Origin: Paramesorhizobium salinisoli
GTDB lineage: Bacteria > Pseudomonadota > Alphaproteobacteria > Rhizobiales > Rhizobiaceae
Direction: 5' to 3'
NCBI RefSeq assembly: GCF_003335045.1
Contig: NZ_QOZG01000002.1
Span: 646,322 to 710,321 of the forward strand
Length of the DNA: 64,000 nt
The translations under genes were made by a program, and so were the position numbers. Below are positions 54,943 to 63,820 of this stretch, piece by piece; the stretch's first letter is position 1, and the number at the start of each line of letters is the position of its first letter. The notes beneath the pieces are model-generated. The model saw only the letters and a program-made list of their open reading frames with translations. It was not told the origin of the DNA and searched no databases.

Positions 54943-56080
54943 TCTCCTGATAGACCCGCAGCGTGCGATCCGATATCTGGGGCCAGCCATATTCCTTTTC
55001 TACATGGCTGTTCTGCAGCGATGCATTTGCCTCGGAAAACGGCTTTGCCAGCTTGCGGCGCAACGCGGCGGCCAGTTCGTCGATGTTGCCGAGCGGGAAA
55101 TAGTCCTCGGCGGGCAGGCCGATTTCCAGATTGGCGGTAATGTCGCTCGCCAGCACCGGCAGGCCGTAGCCCATCGCCTCGAGCAGCGCGATCGGCATGC
55201 CTTCATGGCTGGACGGCAGCACGAAAAGACCGGCATTGTCGAAAAGACCGGCGAGATCATCGCCGGTCTGCACCCCGGTGAGAATCACCCCTGGCGTCTC
55301 CTCCGCCAGCTTCCTGACGTCCTGCGCATATGAAGCCGTATATTCCGCGGAGCCGACGAGGACCAGCTTGACCGACGGGTCATCCAGTCTGGCGAAGGCC
55401 GCGATCAGATCGTGCTGGCGCTTTTCCGGCACGATGCGCGCGACCATGATGATATAGCGGCGTGGCTCAAGCCCGAATTTCTCCAGGACCCGAGTATTTG
55501 CAGAGCCGCGGCGGACGGCGACGCCGTTCGGCACGAATTGCATGGCGACGCCGTAGCGTTTTTCCATGGTCCGGGCAATGTCGTTGGAAACCGCAATGCG
55601 CCTGTTGGCAAAGCGCATTCCCGCCCCTTCGCCGAGCTTCAAAATGAGCTTTGCAAAGCGATTCCATTTCTGCCTGTCATAATCGTAGCCGTGATGGGTG
55701 ACGACGACTTTGAGCCCCATGAGCCTTGCCAGCGGCGTCAGCAAAGCCGGCCCGATGGCGTGGATATGCAGGATATCGGGCCGCCGCCACGCAGCGACAA
55801 AGACGCCGAGTGCGGTATGGACGATGGCTTCGAATTTCATGGAACGAGGCGCCCAGAGCGGCAGGACCCTGATTCCTTTCCATGTGTAGGAAATGGAATT
55901 CCCGAGATAAGGCTTGCGGCCGATAACCTCGACATCCCAACCCTTTTCGGCAAAGTGGTGGCTCAATTCCTCCACATGCTTCTCGACGCCGCCCTGCACA
56001 TCGGGGATCCCACGCAACCCGAGCATCATCACCCTGGGCCGTTTTTCTCCAGCAGGGACACCAGTAATGGGCGCGGTCAT
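54914..56080 (-). CDS. Glycosyltransferase family 4 (polysaccharide locus)
   Basis: 388 residues. GLRGIPDVQGGVEKHVEELS is the GT4 N-terminal glycine loop of rhamnosyl/mannosyl-transferase-like enzymes; VARIVPEKRQHDLIAAF and LPSSHEGMPIALLEAMGYGL bind the donor. Cytosolic, membrane-associated. ATG 56080 overlaps the preceding gene by four bases. Part of a minus-strand unit: copolymerase, deacetylase, two glycosyltransferases. It would add one sugar to the repeat unit of a secreted polysaccharide. Confidence 0.85.
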   Translation of the reverse strand: MTAPITGVPAGEKRPRVMMLGLRGIPDVQGGVEKHVEELSHHFAEKGWDVEVIGRKPYLGNSISYTWKGIRVLPLWAPRSMKFEAIVHTALGVFVAAWRRPDILHIHAIGPALLTPLARLMGLKVVVTHHGYDYDRQKWNRFAKLILKLGEGAGMRFANRRIAVSNDIARTMEKRYGVAMQFVPNGVAVRRGSANTRVLEKFGLEPRRYIIMVARIVPEKRQHDLIAAFARLDDPSVKLVLVGSAEYTASYAQDVRKLAEETPGVILTGVQTGDDLAGLFDNAGLFVLPSSHEGMPIALLEAMGYGLPVLASDITANLEIGLPAEDYFPLGNIDELAAALRRKLAKPFSEANASLQNSHVEKEYGWPQISDRTLRVYQEIRKPPRWQD

Positions 56081-57327
56081 CGCGACGCTCCAAGCGTGGC
56101 GTAGAGATCGACCATGCGGTTGCGATAGGCGGCAGACGAAAATTCGCGGGCGATCCAGTCACGGCCGTTCAATCCCATGCGGGCCCTTGCCGCGGACGGC
56201 AAACCCGCCATGACGGCCATGACGCGCGCGAGATCCTGCGCATCTCCCGAGACCGCCGTCATTCCCGTTTCCCCTTTTTCGATCATTTCCGGAATGCCGC
56301 CGATATCGGCGCCGATAACGGGCCGACCCAGCGCATAGGCTTCCAATATACTCACCGGTGCGTTCTCATACCATTCCGACGGGAGCACAAGCGCTTTCGC
56401 TTCGCCAATGAGGCGCGCCAGCGTTTCGCCCGAGACATGCCCGGCAAAGGTGACGTCCGTGCCGAGTTCCTGGGCAAGCGCCCGCAAAGCCTTTTCCTCG
56501 GGCCCGGTGCCGGCGATGACGAGCCGCTGGTTTGACAGGGCGGCGGCGCGAATCAGCGTGGCGACCCCCTTTTCCGGCGCCAACCTGCCAGCAAAGACGA
56601 AATAGTCGCTCTCGTCCCAATCGGTCGAGAAGCCATCGGTATCGACGAAATTGGGGATATGGACGAACTGTTCGGCCGGCCATCCCCATTCGACAAGCTT
56701 GTCGCGGTAGAAGCGGCTCGGCACGACGAATTTGTCCACTTTGTGCCGGTAGAGCCCCAAGCCACGGTGAACGATGGTCTCAAGCAGCACCAGGCCGCTC
56801 AGCGCCGTCGATTCCTTGATGCAACGGTGCCTGACGACATTGTAGATTCTGCCGCCGCGACATTCCTCGCAGATATGGCCATCGACCAGCATCTTGTAGG
56901 CCGGGCAAGCCAGCTTCAGATCATGCACTGTCATCACGGTCGGGATGCCCGCGTTCTTCAGCGTCGGGAAAATCGAGGGCGAGAGATGATGATAGACATT
57001 GTGCGCATGGGCGATATCAGGAGGCGCACGCTCGATCAAAGCCTTCAGCTTGCGCTGCGCTTCGAACGAATAGATGATTTTACCGGCCTGGGCGATTTTG
57101 GTCAGGGCGCTGCTTTCCCGGCCATATTCGATTTCCGAAACGAAATATTCAGACCAGGGAGATGCGCGATTCTCCGGGTGCTGCATGGCAAAAGGCACGA
57201 CATCCCAGCCAATCTCCTGAAAAAGCTGCATATGCTCCAGAAAGATGGTTTCCGCCCCGCCGCGCCGATAGAAATAATTATTGATGGCAAGGAGGCGCGG
57301 ATGGACGTCTTTAGCGGATCGTTTCAG
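56077..57327 (-). CDS. Glycosyltransferase family 4, probable CTG start
   Basis: About 416 residues if started at CTG 57327, 384 from ATG 57231. The codons before 57231 encode RLLAINNYFYRRGGAETIFL, the conserved N-terminal strand and GGAE loop of GT4 enzymes, so the shorter form would lack an essential part. No ATG, GTG or TTG lies in frame between. CTG 57327 overlaps the deacetylase stop (CTGA) and has GGGAGG eight bases upstream. The donor domain has VFAGRLAPEKGVATLI and LPSEWYENAPVSILEAYALG. A sequencing frameshift is the alternative. Confidence 0.75.
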   Translation of the reverse strand: MKRSAKDVHPRLLAINNYFYRRGGAETIFLEHMQLFQEIGWDVVPFAMQHPENRASPWSEYFVSEIEYGRESSALTKIAQAGKIIYSFEAQRKLKALIERAPPDIAHAHNVYHHLSPSIFPTLKNAGIPTVMTVHDLKLACPAYKMLVDGHICEECRGGRIYNVVRHRCIKESTALSGLVLLETIVHRGLGLYRHKVDKFVVPSRFYRDKLVEWGWPAEQFVHIPNFVDTDGFSTDWDESDYFVFAGRLAPEKGVATLIRAAALSNQRLVIAGTGPEEKALRALAQELGTDVTFAGHVSGETLARLIGEAKALVLPSEWYENAPVSILEAYALGRPVIGADIGGIPEMIEKGETGMTAVSGDAQDLARVMAVMAGLPSAARARMGLNGRDWIAREFSSAAYRNRMVDLYATLGASR

Positions 57328-58094
57328 GACCTCGGCCTCCCGAGTTGAGCGAGAACATCGCGGACAGGCAGGACAGTGCAGCCGCGCAGAAGCGCATGTG
57401 CGACAAGCGTCTCGAAGGTCTCCGGCGTGCAGCCATAGGGCGTCGGCTTCTGCGCGATATCATGGGTAAAGAAGATCAGCCATCCGGGTTTGGCGACAAG
57501 CTCGTCGATCCGGCGCGTCAGACCCAGCGCATGGGATTCGGGCTGCCTGATTTCGACGCCATGCAGAAAGGCCGGGTTGACGGATCCGCGGTTGATCTGT
57601 TCTCCGCCCATCCGGCAGGTGGAAAAACGCTTTCCGAATATGCGTCGCGCCGAAAAGGAACCGGCATTGTAGGGGTAGGCGAAATTGCGCTTGGAAGCCG
57701 TTTTCTCGATCGCGTCGAGATATTGCCCGTTACGTTCGAGATCAGCATCTATGGCCTCGTGGTTCATATGGCGCACCTTGATGTGCGAGAAGGTGTGGCA
57801 GCCTATTTCATGTCCATGCGCGACGAGCGCGCGGCAACCATCCTGCGTTATGAGCGTTCGGTCAGGCTCCTCGCGCCCGGCAAGCGATCCTGAGATATAG
57901 AATGTGCCGCGCACCCCGTGCTCTTCGAGAATGCGCGCTCCATTGGTCAGCGCGGTGTCTGGAACATCGTCGAACGTGAACGATACCAGCGGCCGGGAAG
58001 TCTCTATGAAAATGCGCGGGCCAGGCATACGCCGCAGCAGCCTGTCGGGGATGCTGCCCGCCCAGGCGTCGAGTCTCTTGAATATATCAGGCAT
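57324..58094 (-). CDS. Polysaccharide deacetylase (NodB homology)
   Basis: 256 residues. SFTFDDVPDTALTNGARIL carries the catalytic Asp pair and HEIGCHTFSH the metal-binding His pair of CE4 deacetylases. No signal peptide, so a cytosolic or membrane-associated enzyme that removes N- or O-acetyl groups from a sugar polymer or lipid-linked intermediate. It precedes the CTG-started glycosyltransferase, and both stop and start overlap. Located in the exopolysaccharide unit. Confidence 0.85.
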   Translation of the reverse strand: MPDIFKRLDAWAGSIPDRLLRRMPGPRIFIETSRPLVSFTFDDVPDTALTNGARILEEHGVRGTFYISGSLAGREEPDRTLITQDGCRALVAHGHEIGCHTFSHIKVRHMNHEAIDADLERNGQYLDAIEKTASKRNFAYPYNAGSFSARRIFGKRFSTCRMGGEQINRGSVNPAFLHGVEIRQPESHALGLTRRIDELVAKPGWLIFFTHDIAQKPTPYGCTPETFETLVAHALLRGCTVLPVRDVLAQLGRPRS

Positions 58095-58141
58095 AGGCTA
58101 TCGCCTCCGCCCCGTCTTGCGCGACCAACCGCATGATAGAA

Positions 58142-59638
58142 TCACCCCCGCTCCCGAGCCATCCGCTGATCCTCGCGGAAAGCGCCGAGCAAGCCTATCG
58201 CCAAGACGAGGCAAATGCCAATGGCCAATCCGGCGAATGCGCCGCCAGCGGCCAGGAGCAATGTCCGCGGCGGCCAGCTTTTAGTGAGCGGCGGGACGGC
58301 GGTGGATATCACCCTTATGTTGGTGGTATCGAGCTGCTGTTGCTCGGCCGTCTCTCCGGCGCGGGTGAGGAAAGTCTGATAGATGGCGACCTTGGCTGCC
58401 ATGTCGCGTTCAAGGTCGCTCAGTTGCACCTGTGCGTCATTGTCGATGGAGACCGATGCACGCGCACTTGCTGCCTGCCTGTTGAGCGTATCCACCACCG
58501 AGGCAGCCTGATCGAGATCGACCTGTGCCGCCCGCAACATCCGGGCAGTTTCCTGTGCGATGCCGTGCTCAAGTCCCTGGAGCTGCGATTGCGCGCTGAC
58601 CAATCCGGGATAACGGGGGCCATAGGTCATGGACATGGCGTCGACCCTTTGCTTGACGCTTGCATATTGCGTGCGCAAGCCGGTCAGTGTCGGCGATTGC
58701 AAGGTGCTTGACGGGCTTATCGGATTGGAACTCGCCGCGGTCAGCTCCTTATAACGGGACTGAGCTTCGGCAAGGCGGGCTTTGGCGTCGATCAGCCTGA
58801 CATTGATCTGTCCCATCGACTGTGCACTGATCAGTTCACCCCCGCTGGTCTGCAGACCATGCGCCTGCTTGAAAGCGGCGACCTTCTGCTCGGCCTCGGT
58901 TGCCGACTTCTTCAGTTGGGCCAGGCGGCTGCCGAGCGCTTCCGCCGCTCGTCCCGCATCATTGGCTTCCGACTGCACGACTTCCTGCTCGAATGCCTTG
59001 GCAAGCGCATCGGCCACCCGAACGGATTTCTCGGGATCGTTGGTCCATACCGACACGGTGATGATAAAGGTCCGCTCCTGGCGCTGCGCCGCGATGCGTT
59101 CGGATAGGCCGCGCATCGCCGCGAGGGTCGTATCGCCCGATTTAGGCGCTGGACGGAAGAGCGATCGCAAACTGAAGCCGCCATCCTTGCCGGTGAACTC
59201 GGGATCGTTCTCGAGATCGAGTTCCTTGACCACCCGACGCAGCACATTGCCCGAAGTCAGCACCAGGAGCTTGCTCCCGACATCGAGGAGCTGGCTCTCG
59301 CTCTGCTCGTTGCGCGGATAAATATCGTTCGGCACGACTTGAAGATTGGAAGGCGGCACGAGAATATCGGTGTAGACCGTATAGCGCGGCGAGGCGGTCA
59401 TGCCATAGCCAACGCCGATAAGGGCGCCGATGAGCATTGCCACCAAAATCCAGAGCCAGCGATCGACCAGCCAGGAGACGATGCTCGCGGGCTCGATCTG
59501 CGGAAAAGCAAGGGAAGACACAGGTCTGGGCTGGCCCACAGGGGCATGGATAGAGGCCCGCATATGATCGTCGCCGACGGCCGCTTGGCGCGCGGAGCTC
59601 GTCTGCGCCTTGGCTGCAAGGTCACGTAAGGTGTACAT
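58142..59638 (-). CDS. Polysaccharide copolymerase of Wzz/GumC type
   Basis: 498 residues. Two membrane helices (about 55-75 and 465-485) flank a long periplasmic part with coiled coils (residues 210-420, many Ala/Glu/Gln heptads). LTKSWPPRTLLLAAGG near the second helix is the Pro-rich Wzz motif. There is no cytoplasmic kinase domain (no Walker A), so it is GumC-like rather than a BY-kinase. It controls chain length and links the Wza-like channel to the flippase/polymerase. Start MYTLRDLAAKAQ. Confidence 0.85.
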   Translation of the reverse strand: MYTLRDLAAKAQTSSARQAAVGDDHMRASIHAPVGQPRPVSSLAFPQIEPASIVSWLVDRWLWILVAMLIGALIGVGYGMTASPRYTVYTDILVPPSNLQVVPNDIYPRNEQSESQLLDVGSKLLVLTSGNVLRRVVKELDLENDPEFTGKDGGFSLRSLFRPAPKSGDTTLAAMRGLSERIAAQRQERTFIITVSVWTNDPEKSVRVADALAKAFEQEVVQSEANDAGRAAEALGSRLAQLKKSATEAEQKVAAFKQAHGLQTSGGELISAQSMGQINVRLIDAKARLAEAQSRYKELTAASSNPISPSSTLQSPTLTGLRTQYASVKQRVDAMSMTYGPRYPGLVSAQSQLQGLEHGIAQETARMLRAAQVDLDQAASVVDTLNRQAASARASVSIDNDAQVQLSDLERDMAAKVAIYQTFLTRAGETAEQQQLDTTNIRVISTAVPPLTKSWPPRTLLLAAGGAFAGLAIGICLVLAIGLLGAFREDQRMARERG

Positions 59639-59792
59639 GGGGCTCAGGCCTTGTCATCATCAATCAAAGCGTAACGGTTTTCCTGTATCGAGGACTAAGC
59701 GATAGGTTGAAAAATTTGGTTAATAAAATGCTATATCGCCGGTATAGACGACAACGGCATTAGCAATATCTTTGGGTAGGCTTCATAATCAA

Positions 59793-61124
59793 ATGGCGCA
59801 CATTCTGACCGACGGCGCCAACCGGCTCAGGCGATTCCTGCCGATGATGCTGTCATATGCCGCATCCAGCGGCAGCCTCGTCACAGCCAATGCGGCGCAG
59901 CTTGTCACCTTCGCCATACTCGCTCGCTCCCTGGGCGCTGATCAATTCGGCGTCTATGTTTCGTTCATCGCAATAGCCAGCATTGCAGTCCATCTATGCG
60001 GTCTCGGCGCAAACGAATGTCTGGTGCGCCGTGTCGCACGTGACCACGCCATATATCCCACGATGCTGGGACACAATCTGATCCTGATCGCAGCAAGCGG
60101 CGTGTTCCTGGTCGTCGCGGGCATTCTTATCCTGCCCCATTGGATCGAATTGTCGCCCGACCCATCGGCGAACAGGGCCGTCATGCTCTTGATGCTGATC
60201 ACCAATATCGTGCTGGTGAAGCTGATCCTGCTGACCGAGCAGATATTCATCGCCCACTCGCAGTTCGCGGATGCCAACAAATCAGTCGTCGGTTTCGCCT
60301 TTGCCAGAACGGCTGCGGCGGCGCTTGCCTGCCTCGTATTCGGGGTTTCCACGGTGGCGCAGTGGGCGGTATGGCAGTTTGCCTGTCATGTTCTGATCGC
60401 GTTTGCCTATGCATGGTCGTTGCGCAAGCTCGGCCCTCCGCTATACCGCATCCTCCGGGAGGAGATCCGCCTCGGCATCCTGTTCGCCACACCCTTCATC
60501 TTCCGCGCCATCCGGCAGAATGCCGACATGCTCGTGCTTGGCATCGTCGCAACACCGGAAATCGTCGGCAGCTATGGCGTGGTGCGGCGCATCACCGACA
60601 GCAGCTATATGACGATCGATGCCCTCAACAGGCTGGTTTACCCCAGCCTCGCGGTGGCGAGCGCCAAGGGCATTCACAACGCCATCGGTCGCAGCAAGAA
60701 GATTCTGGTCGCCGGCTTCGGCATCGGCGTTGCTTCGGCAGTGGCCATATTCCTGCTGGCGCCGTTCCTGCCACTCCTGTTCGGTGAGGAATATGTCTCT
60801 CTCGTATCCTTCACGCGCATCCTTTGCTGGGTGGTTATTTTCGTCGCCATCTGGTCGGTCGCGACCGAAGTGCTTGGTGCGGCGGGTCATCACGCATTCC
60901 GCGCCGCCATTCTCAACACCGGCAATGCCCTGGGCGCCATTCTCATCGCCTATGCGACATGGCTTGCTCCGCCACAGGGCACCTTCATTTCCATTTATGT
61001 GATCGAGGGGGGTATTGTGATCGCCTCATGGATCGTCCTCACCCGTCTTGTCCGCCGTAGCCGGATGGCATCGAATGCCAAGGTGGATGTCAAATCCGGA
61101 ACACCTAACGACCCGTTGCCATAA
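59793..61124 (+). CDS. Wzx-type polysaccharide flippase
   Basis: 443 residues from ATG 59793, with about twelve hydrophobic helices arranged as in MATE/MOP-superfamily Wzx proteins; ANAAQLVTFAILARSLGADQ is the typical first helix pair with the LGADQFG motif. It would flip undecaprenyl-linked repeat units across the inner membrane. Divergent from the Wzz-like gene over 154 AT-rich bases (59639-59792) that probably hold promoters both ways. Confidence 0.85.
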   Translation: MAHILTDGANRLRRFLPMMLSYAASSGSLVTANAAQLVTFAILARSLGADQFGVYVSFIAIASIAVHLCGLGANECLVRRVARDHAIYPTMLGHNLILIAASGVFLVVAGILILPHWIELSPDPSANRAVMLLMLITNIVLVKLILLTEQIFIAHSQFADANKSVVGFAFARTAAAALACLVFGVSTVAQWAVWQFACHVLIAFAYAWSLRKLGPPLYRILREEIRLGILFATPFIFRAIRQNADMLVLGIVATPEIVGSYGVVRRITDSSYMTIDALNRLVYPSLAVASAKGIHNAIGRSKKILVAGFGIGVASAVAIFLLAPFLPLLFGEEYVSLVSFTRILCWVVIFVAIWSVATEVLGAAGHHAFRAAILNTGNALGAILIAYATWLAPPQGTFISIYVIEGGIVIASWIVLTRLVRRSRMASNAKVDVKSGTPNDPLP

Positions 61125-61172
61125 TTCGCCTGTCACCAACCACAGCGCCGCTCTCGTCCTTTTAAATCTGCA

Positions 61173-62183
61173 TCAGCGCGGCTTTGAAATCACCCGGCTC
61201 TCGATCCGGGCATCGGGTGCGCGCCTGGGGTGGAAGAAGCCGAGCGGCAGGGCAGCGGCATGGAAGCACCAGGCGACGACGGCATAAAAGCCGAGCGGCA
61301 GGCTTCGCTGTTTCAGGCTCATGATCGCGATGACGAAAATGATCGCGGCAAGATCGATGGCGATTGCCCATTTCTTGTCAGGCAGGAAGACCAGCAGCGC
61401 CAGCATTGCGAGCCACCAAGCGTAGACGCCGGCCCATAGCCGCAATTCCGGCAGTTCCTTCAAGAGATTGTTCCAATAGGGCTTGCCCCAGGCCGCGCGC
61501 AGCAACTCGCCGACGCCGCGCAGATATTTCGATTGCCAGCGCTTCACCAGCAATTTGTAAGCGTTGATGGAATGGCCGAAATGCGAGACGAAGCGCCGGT
61601 CCAGCCGGTGAAGGCTCCAGCCGAGCGCCCGTAGCCTGACGCCGAGATCGAATTCCTCATAGCCATGCAGATTACGGTCTGAGAAATAGCCGGCCTCTTC
61701 GATGGCGCTACGCCGGTAAAGCCCGCCGCCATTCATCCGGTCGAGCGGGCCTATCCTGTTTTCCGGTGAGACGCGGCGAACCCTTCGGGTGAATTCCAGA
61801 TTATCGACATTCATTTCCACCACATGGCCGGTAACACCCGCGGCGCGTGGATTTGCTTTCAGAAAAGCAATGGCAGCCGCCAGAAAATCCTTGTCGAGCA
61901 ACATGTCGCCATCCATCAGGCAGATGAATTCGTTATGGCTGTACTGAAAGCCCAATTGCGGGCCTATGCCGCAGCTGGGCTTTGCCGGCGCTTCTATCTG
62001 CACCACTGTGACGGGATATTGGCTGGCGATCTCGATTGTGCGGTCAGTCGATCCGCTGTCGGCGACGATGATCTCGCTTTTCCCTTTCTCGACGTCCTGG
62101 GACAAGGCGGCAAGCGCGCTTTCGATCGCAGCAGCGATCCGCTTCTCCTCATTGAGGGTCTTCATAATGATAGAAACGCTCAT
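61173..62183 (-). CDS. Glycosyltransferase family 2 with C-terminal membrane segments
   Basis: 336 residues from ATG 62183. SVSIIMKTLNEEKRIAAAIE and IIVADSGSTDRTIEIA plus LMDGDMLLDKDF (DxD) form the GT2 catalytic domain (residues 1-230); residues 255-315 hold two or three hydrophobic helices. It would transfer a sugar at the cytosolic face of the membrane. Convergent with the Wzx gene. The start has GGGGTGA upstream; a longer frame to 62267 looks spurious. Confidence 0.85.
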   Translation of the reverse strand: MSVSIIMKTLNEEKRIAAAIESALAALSQDVEKGKSEIIVADSGSTDRTIEIASQYPVTVVQIEAPAKPSCGIGPQLGFQYSHNEFICLMDGDMLLDKDFLAAAIAFLKANPRAAGVTGHVVEMNVDNLEFTRRVRRVSPENRIGPLDRMNGGGLYRRSAIEEAGYFSDRNLHGYEEFDLGVRLRALGWSLHRLDRRFVSHFGHSINAYKLLVKRWQSKYLRGVGELLRAAWGKPYWNNLLKELPELRLWAGVYAWWLAMLALLVFLPDKKWAIAIDLAAIIFVIAIMSLKQRSLPLGFYAVVAWCFHAAALPLGFFHPRRAPDARIESRVISKPR

Positions 62184-62472
62184 ATTGTATTTCACCCCCC
62201 TGGCGCGCTGCCTCCTAGGGGCTAGCAAATCCCCTTTTTGTCCGAAAGCTTTTTTTAGGAGAAGCATGCGATAGATGGTCCGTGGGGGGATTTAAGAATG
62301 CGCGCTGGCAATCCGGTGCCGTTTCTGCTCAGATTTCCCCGGCACATCGTCTTTAGCCCCACGCGCCCCATCAGACGGCCCAAGGACGCTCTGACACTTT
62401 TAAAACTGCTTTCCCCAGATGGAAATCTCGATTTGAGGAATCATGCAGTAGGCCACAGGACAGATCATCGCC
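62184..62472. other. 289-base divergent region without genes
   Basis: Between the GT2 and acyltransferase genes. A short frame at 62298-62504 has no ribosome-binding site or sensible composition. No clear promoter motif, palindrome or RNA structure was seen beyond T/A-rich stretches near 62240-62260. Confidence 0.5.
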
Positions 62473-63612
62473 GTGCACCCGACTTTCACCATCCGCGTCC
62501 ATGACAGCTTCGAAGGCTTGCCCGCCGAATGGCCTGTAGGAGAGCCGGCTTCGTCGCCGGAAGCCCGCTATCATGCTTTCCAGACGAAAACCTTCCTTGG
62601 CGTCTGGTGGGCGACATTCGGCCGGTCCCGCGGCGCACGCCTGTGCCTTGTCGAGGTGCGCGACGGGTCGGGCAATCCGGTTATGTTCGTCCCGCTCTGC
62701 ATCAAGATGAGCAAGGGCGCCAAAATCCTCAGCTTCATCGACGAGGGTGCGGCGGATTACAATGCGCCGGTTCTTTTTCCCGTGCCATGGGAGTGGTCGC
62801 GGCCCTTGGCCGAGCAACTCTGGGAGGCGATCGTCGCGTCGCTCCCTGCCTTTGACGTATTCATCCTGGACAAGATGCCAGAGGATGTCGGTGGGCTGAT
62901 CAACCCGCTGCATCTGATTTCCGACGGGCCGAACGACGTATCCTGCCATGGGACCGATCTGCGGCGTTCGTGGGCGGATATCCAGAAGGCCCAGCCTCAG
63001 CACAAGAGTCTTATGAGGAAGATGCGTAACCTGGAGCGCTCGGCGTCCTGCCAATATGTCATTGCCTCCGGAAAAACCGAAAGAGACGAAATCCTCCAGG
63101 CAGTTCTCAAACAAAAGCAGCGACGTTTCGAGGAGACGCAGGTTCCCGGCTTCGACGCAGAGCCGGACAAGCGAGCGTTTTTCGAGGAAGGCACGGACAG
63201 ATTCGCGGAAGCCGGCATGCTGCACCTTTCGGCGTTCAAGGTCGGAGACGAGATCGTCTCGACACTTTGGGGGCTGGTGCGCGGCAAACGCTACTACGGG
63301 ATACTGATGAGCTTCGAGGCAGGAGAGTGGGCCAAATATTCGGTCGGCCACATCGTCAACTACCGGACGCTTGAATGGCTTCATCAAAACGGTTTCGAGT
63401 ACATGGACCACGGTATCGGCGACGAGCCGTGGAAGCTCAGTCATTGCGAGGTCACGGTCCCACTTTCCCAGAAGACCGGTACTCGGACCTGGCGTGGGAA
63501 TCTCTATATCAGCCGGATGCGAGCGATGGAGCGGATGCGCCGTACGCGGATCTGGCAAAAGGTACGCCCGCTGAAGTGGACGGTGCTGCGCGCGATCCGC
63601 AAGCGTGCGTGA
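62473..63612 (+). CDS. CelD/BcsL-like GNAT-fold acyltransferase
   Basis: 379 residues starting at GTG 62473. KTFLGVWWATFGRSRGARLC, KAQPQHKSLMRKMRNLERSA and FKVGDEIVSTLWGLVRGKRY, then YSVGHIVNYRTLEWLHQNGF and DHGIGDEPWKL are the family blocks of Acetyltransf_6 (CelD/BcsL/FemAB-like) proteins of exopolysaccharide clusters. It probably acylates a sugar of the repeat unit in the cytosol. Downstream lies the Wza-like gene on the same strand. Confidence 0.85.
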   Translation: MHPTFTIRVHDSFEGLPAEWPVGEPASSPEARYHAFQTKTFLGVWWATFGRSRGARLCLVEVRDGSGNPVMFVPLCIKMSKGAKILSFIDEGAADYNAPVLFPVPWEWSRPLAEQLWEAIVASLPAFDVFILDKMPEDVGGLINPLHLISDGPNDVSCHGTDLRRSWADIQKAQPQHKSLMRKMRNLERSASCQYVIASGKTERDEILQAVLKQKQRRFEETQVPGFDAEPDKRAFFEEGTDRFAEAGMLHLSAFKVGDEIVSTLWGLVRGKRYYGILMSFEAGEWAKYSVGHIVNYRTLEWLHQNGFEYMDHGIGDEPWKLSHCEVTVPLSQKTGTRTWRGNLYISRMRAMERMRRTRIWQKVRPLKWTVLRAIRKRA

Positions 63613-63760
63613 GAGCGCAGCCTGAACAGAACAGCGCGAACCTGGGATAGCGGCCTCCTTTTACCAGCCGTTAACCCTAATCATTCGATAAGAGCATGGA
63701 GGTATGTGCGACGATCCTGGCGTGATGGCGACACCTGGAGGTGGCGCAGCGGCAGGTTTT

Positions 63761-63820
63761 CAAGCGGTGCAGAGGTTGCAAGCGGTGCAGACAATGCGAG
63801 TTTCTGGGCGAGTTTCTGAG
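63761..63820 (+). repeat. Short tandem repeats at the Wza-like gene start
   Basis: CAAGCGGTGCAGA is repeated with an 18-base period (63761-63773, 63779-63791), followed by two copies of GCGAGTTTCTG with a 12-base period (from about 63796). They cover the upstream sequence and first codons of the partial gene. Confidence 0.6.

Noticed and set aside
58142..59638. Tyrosine autokinase (BY-kinase) fusion
   Set aside because: The copolymerase has two membrane helices and coiled coils, but ends 13 residues after the second helix with no Walker motifs.
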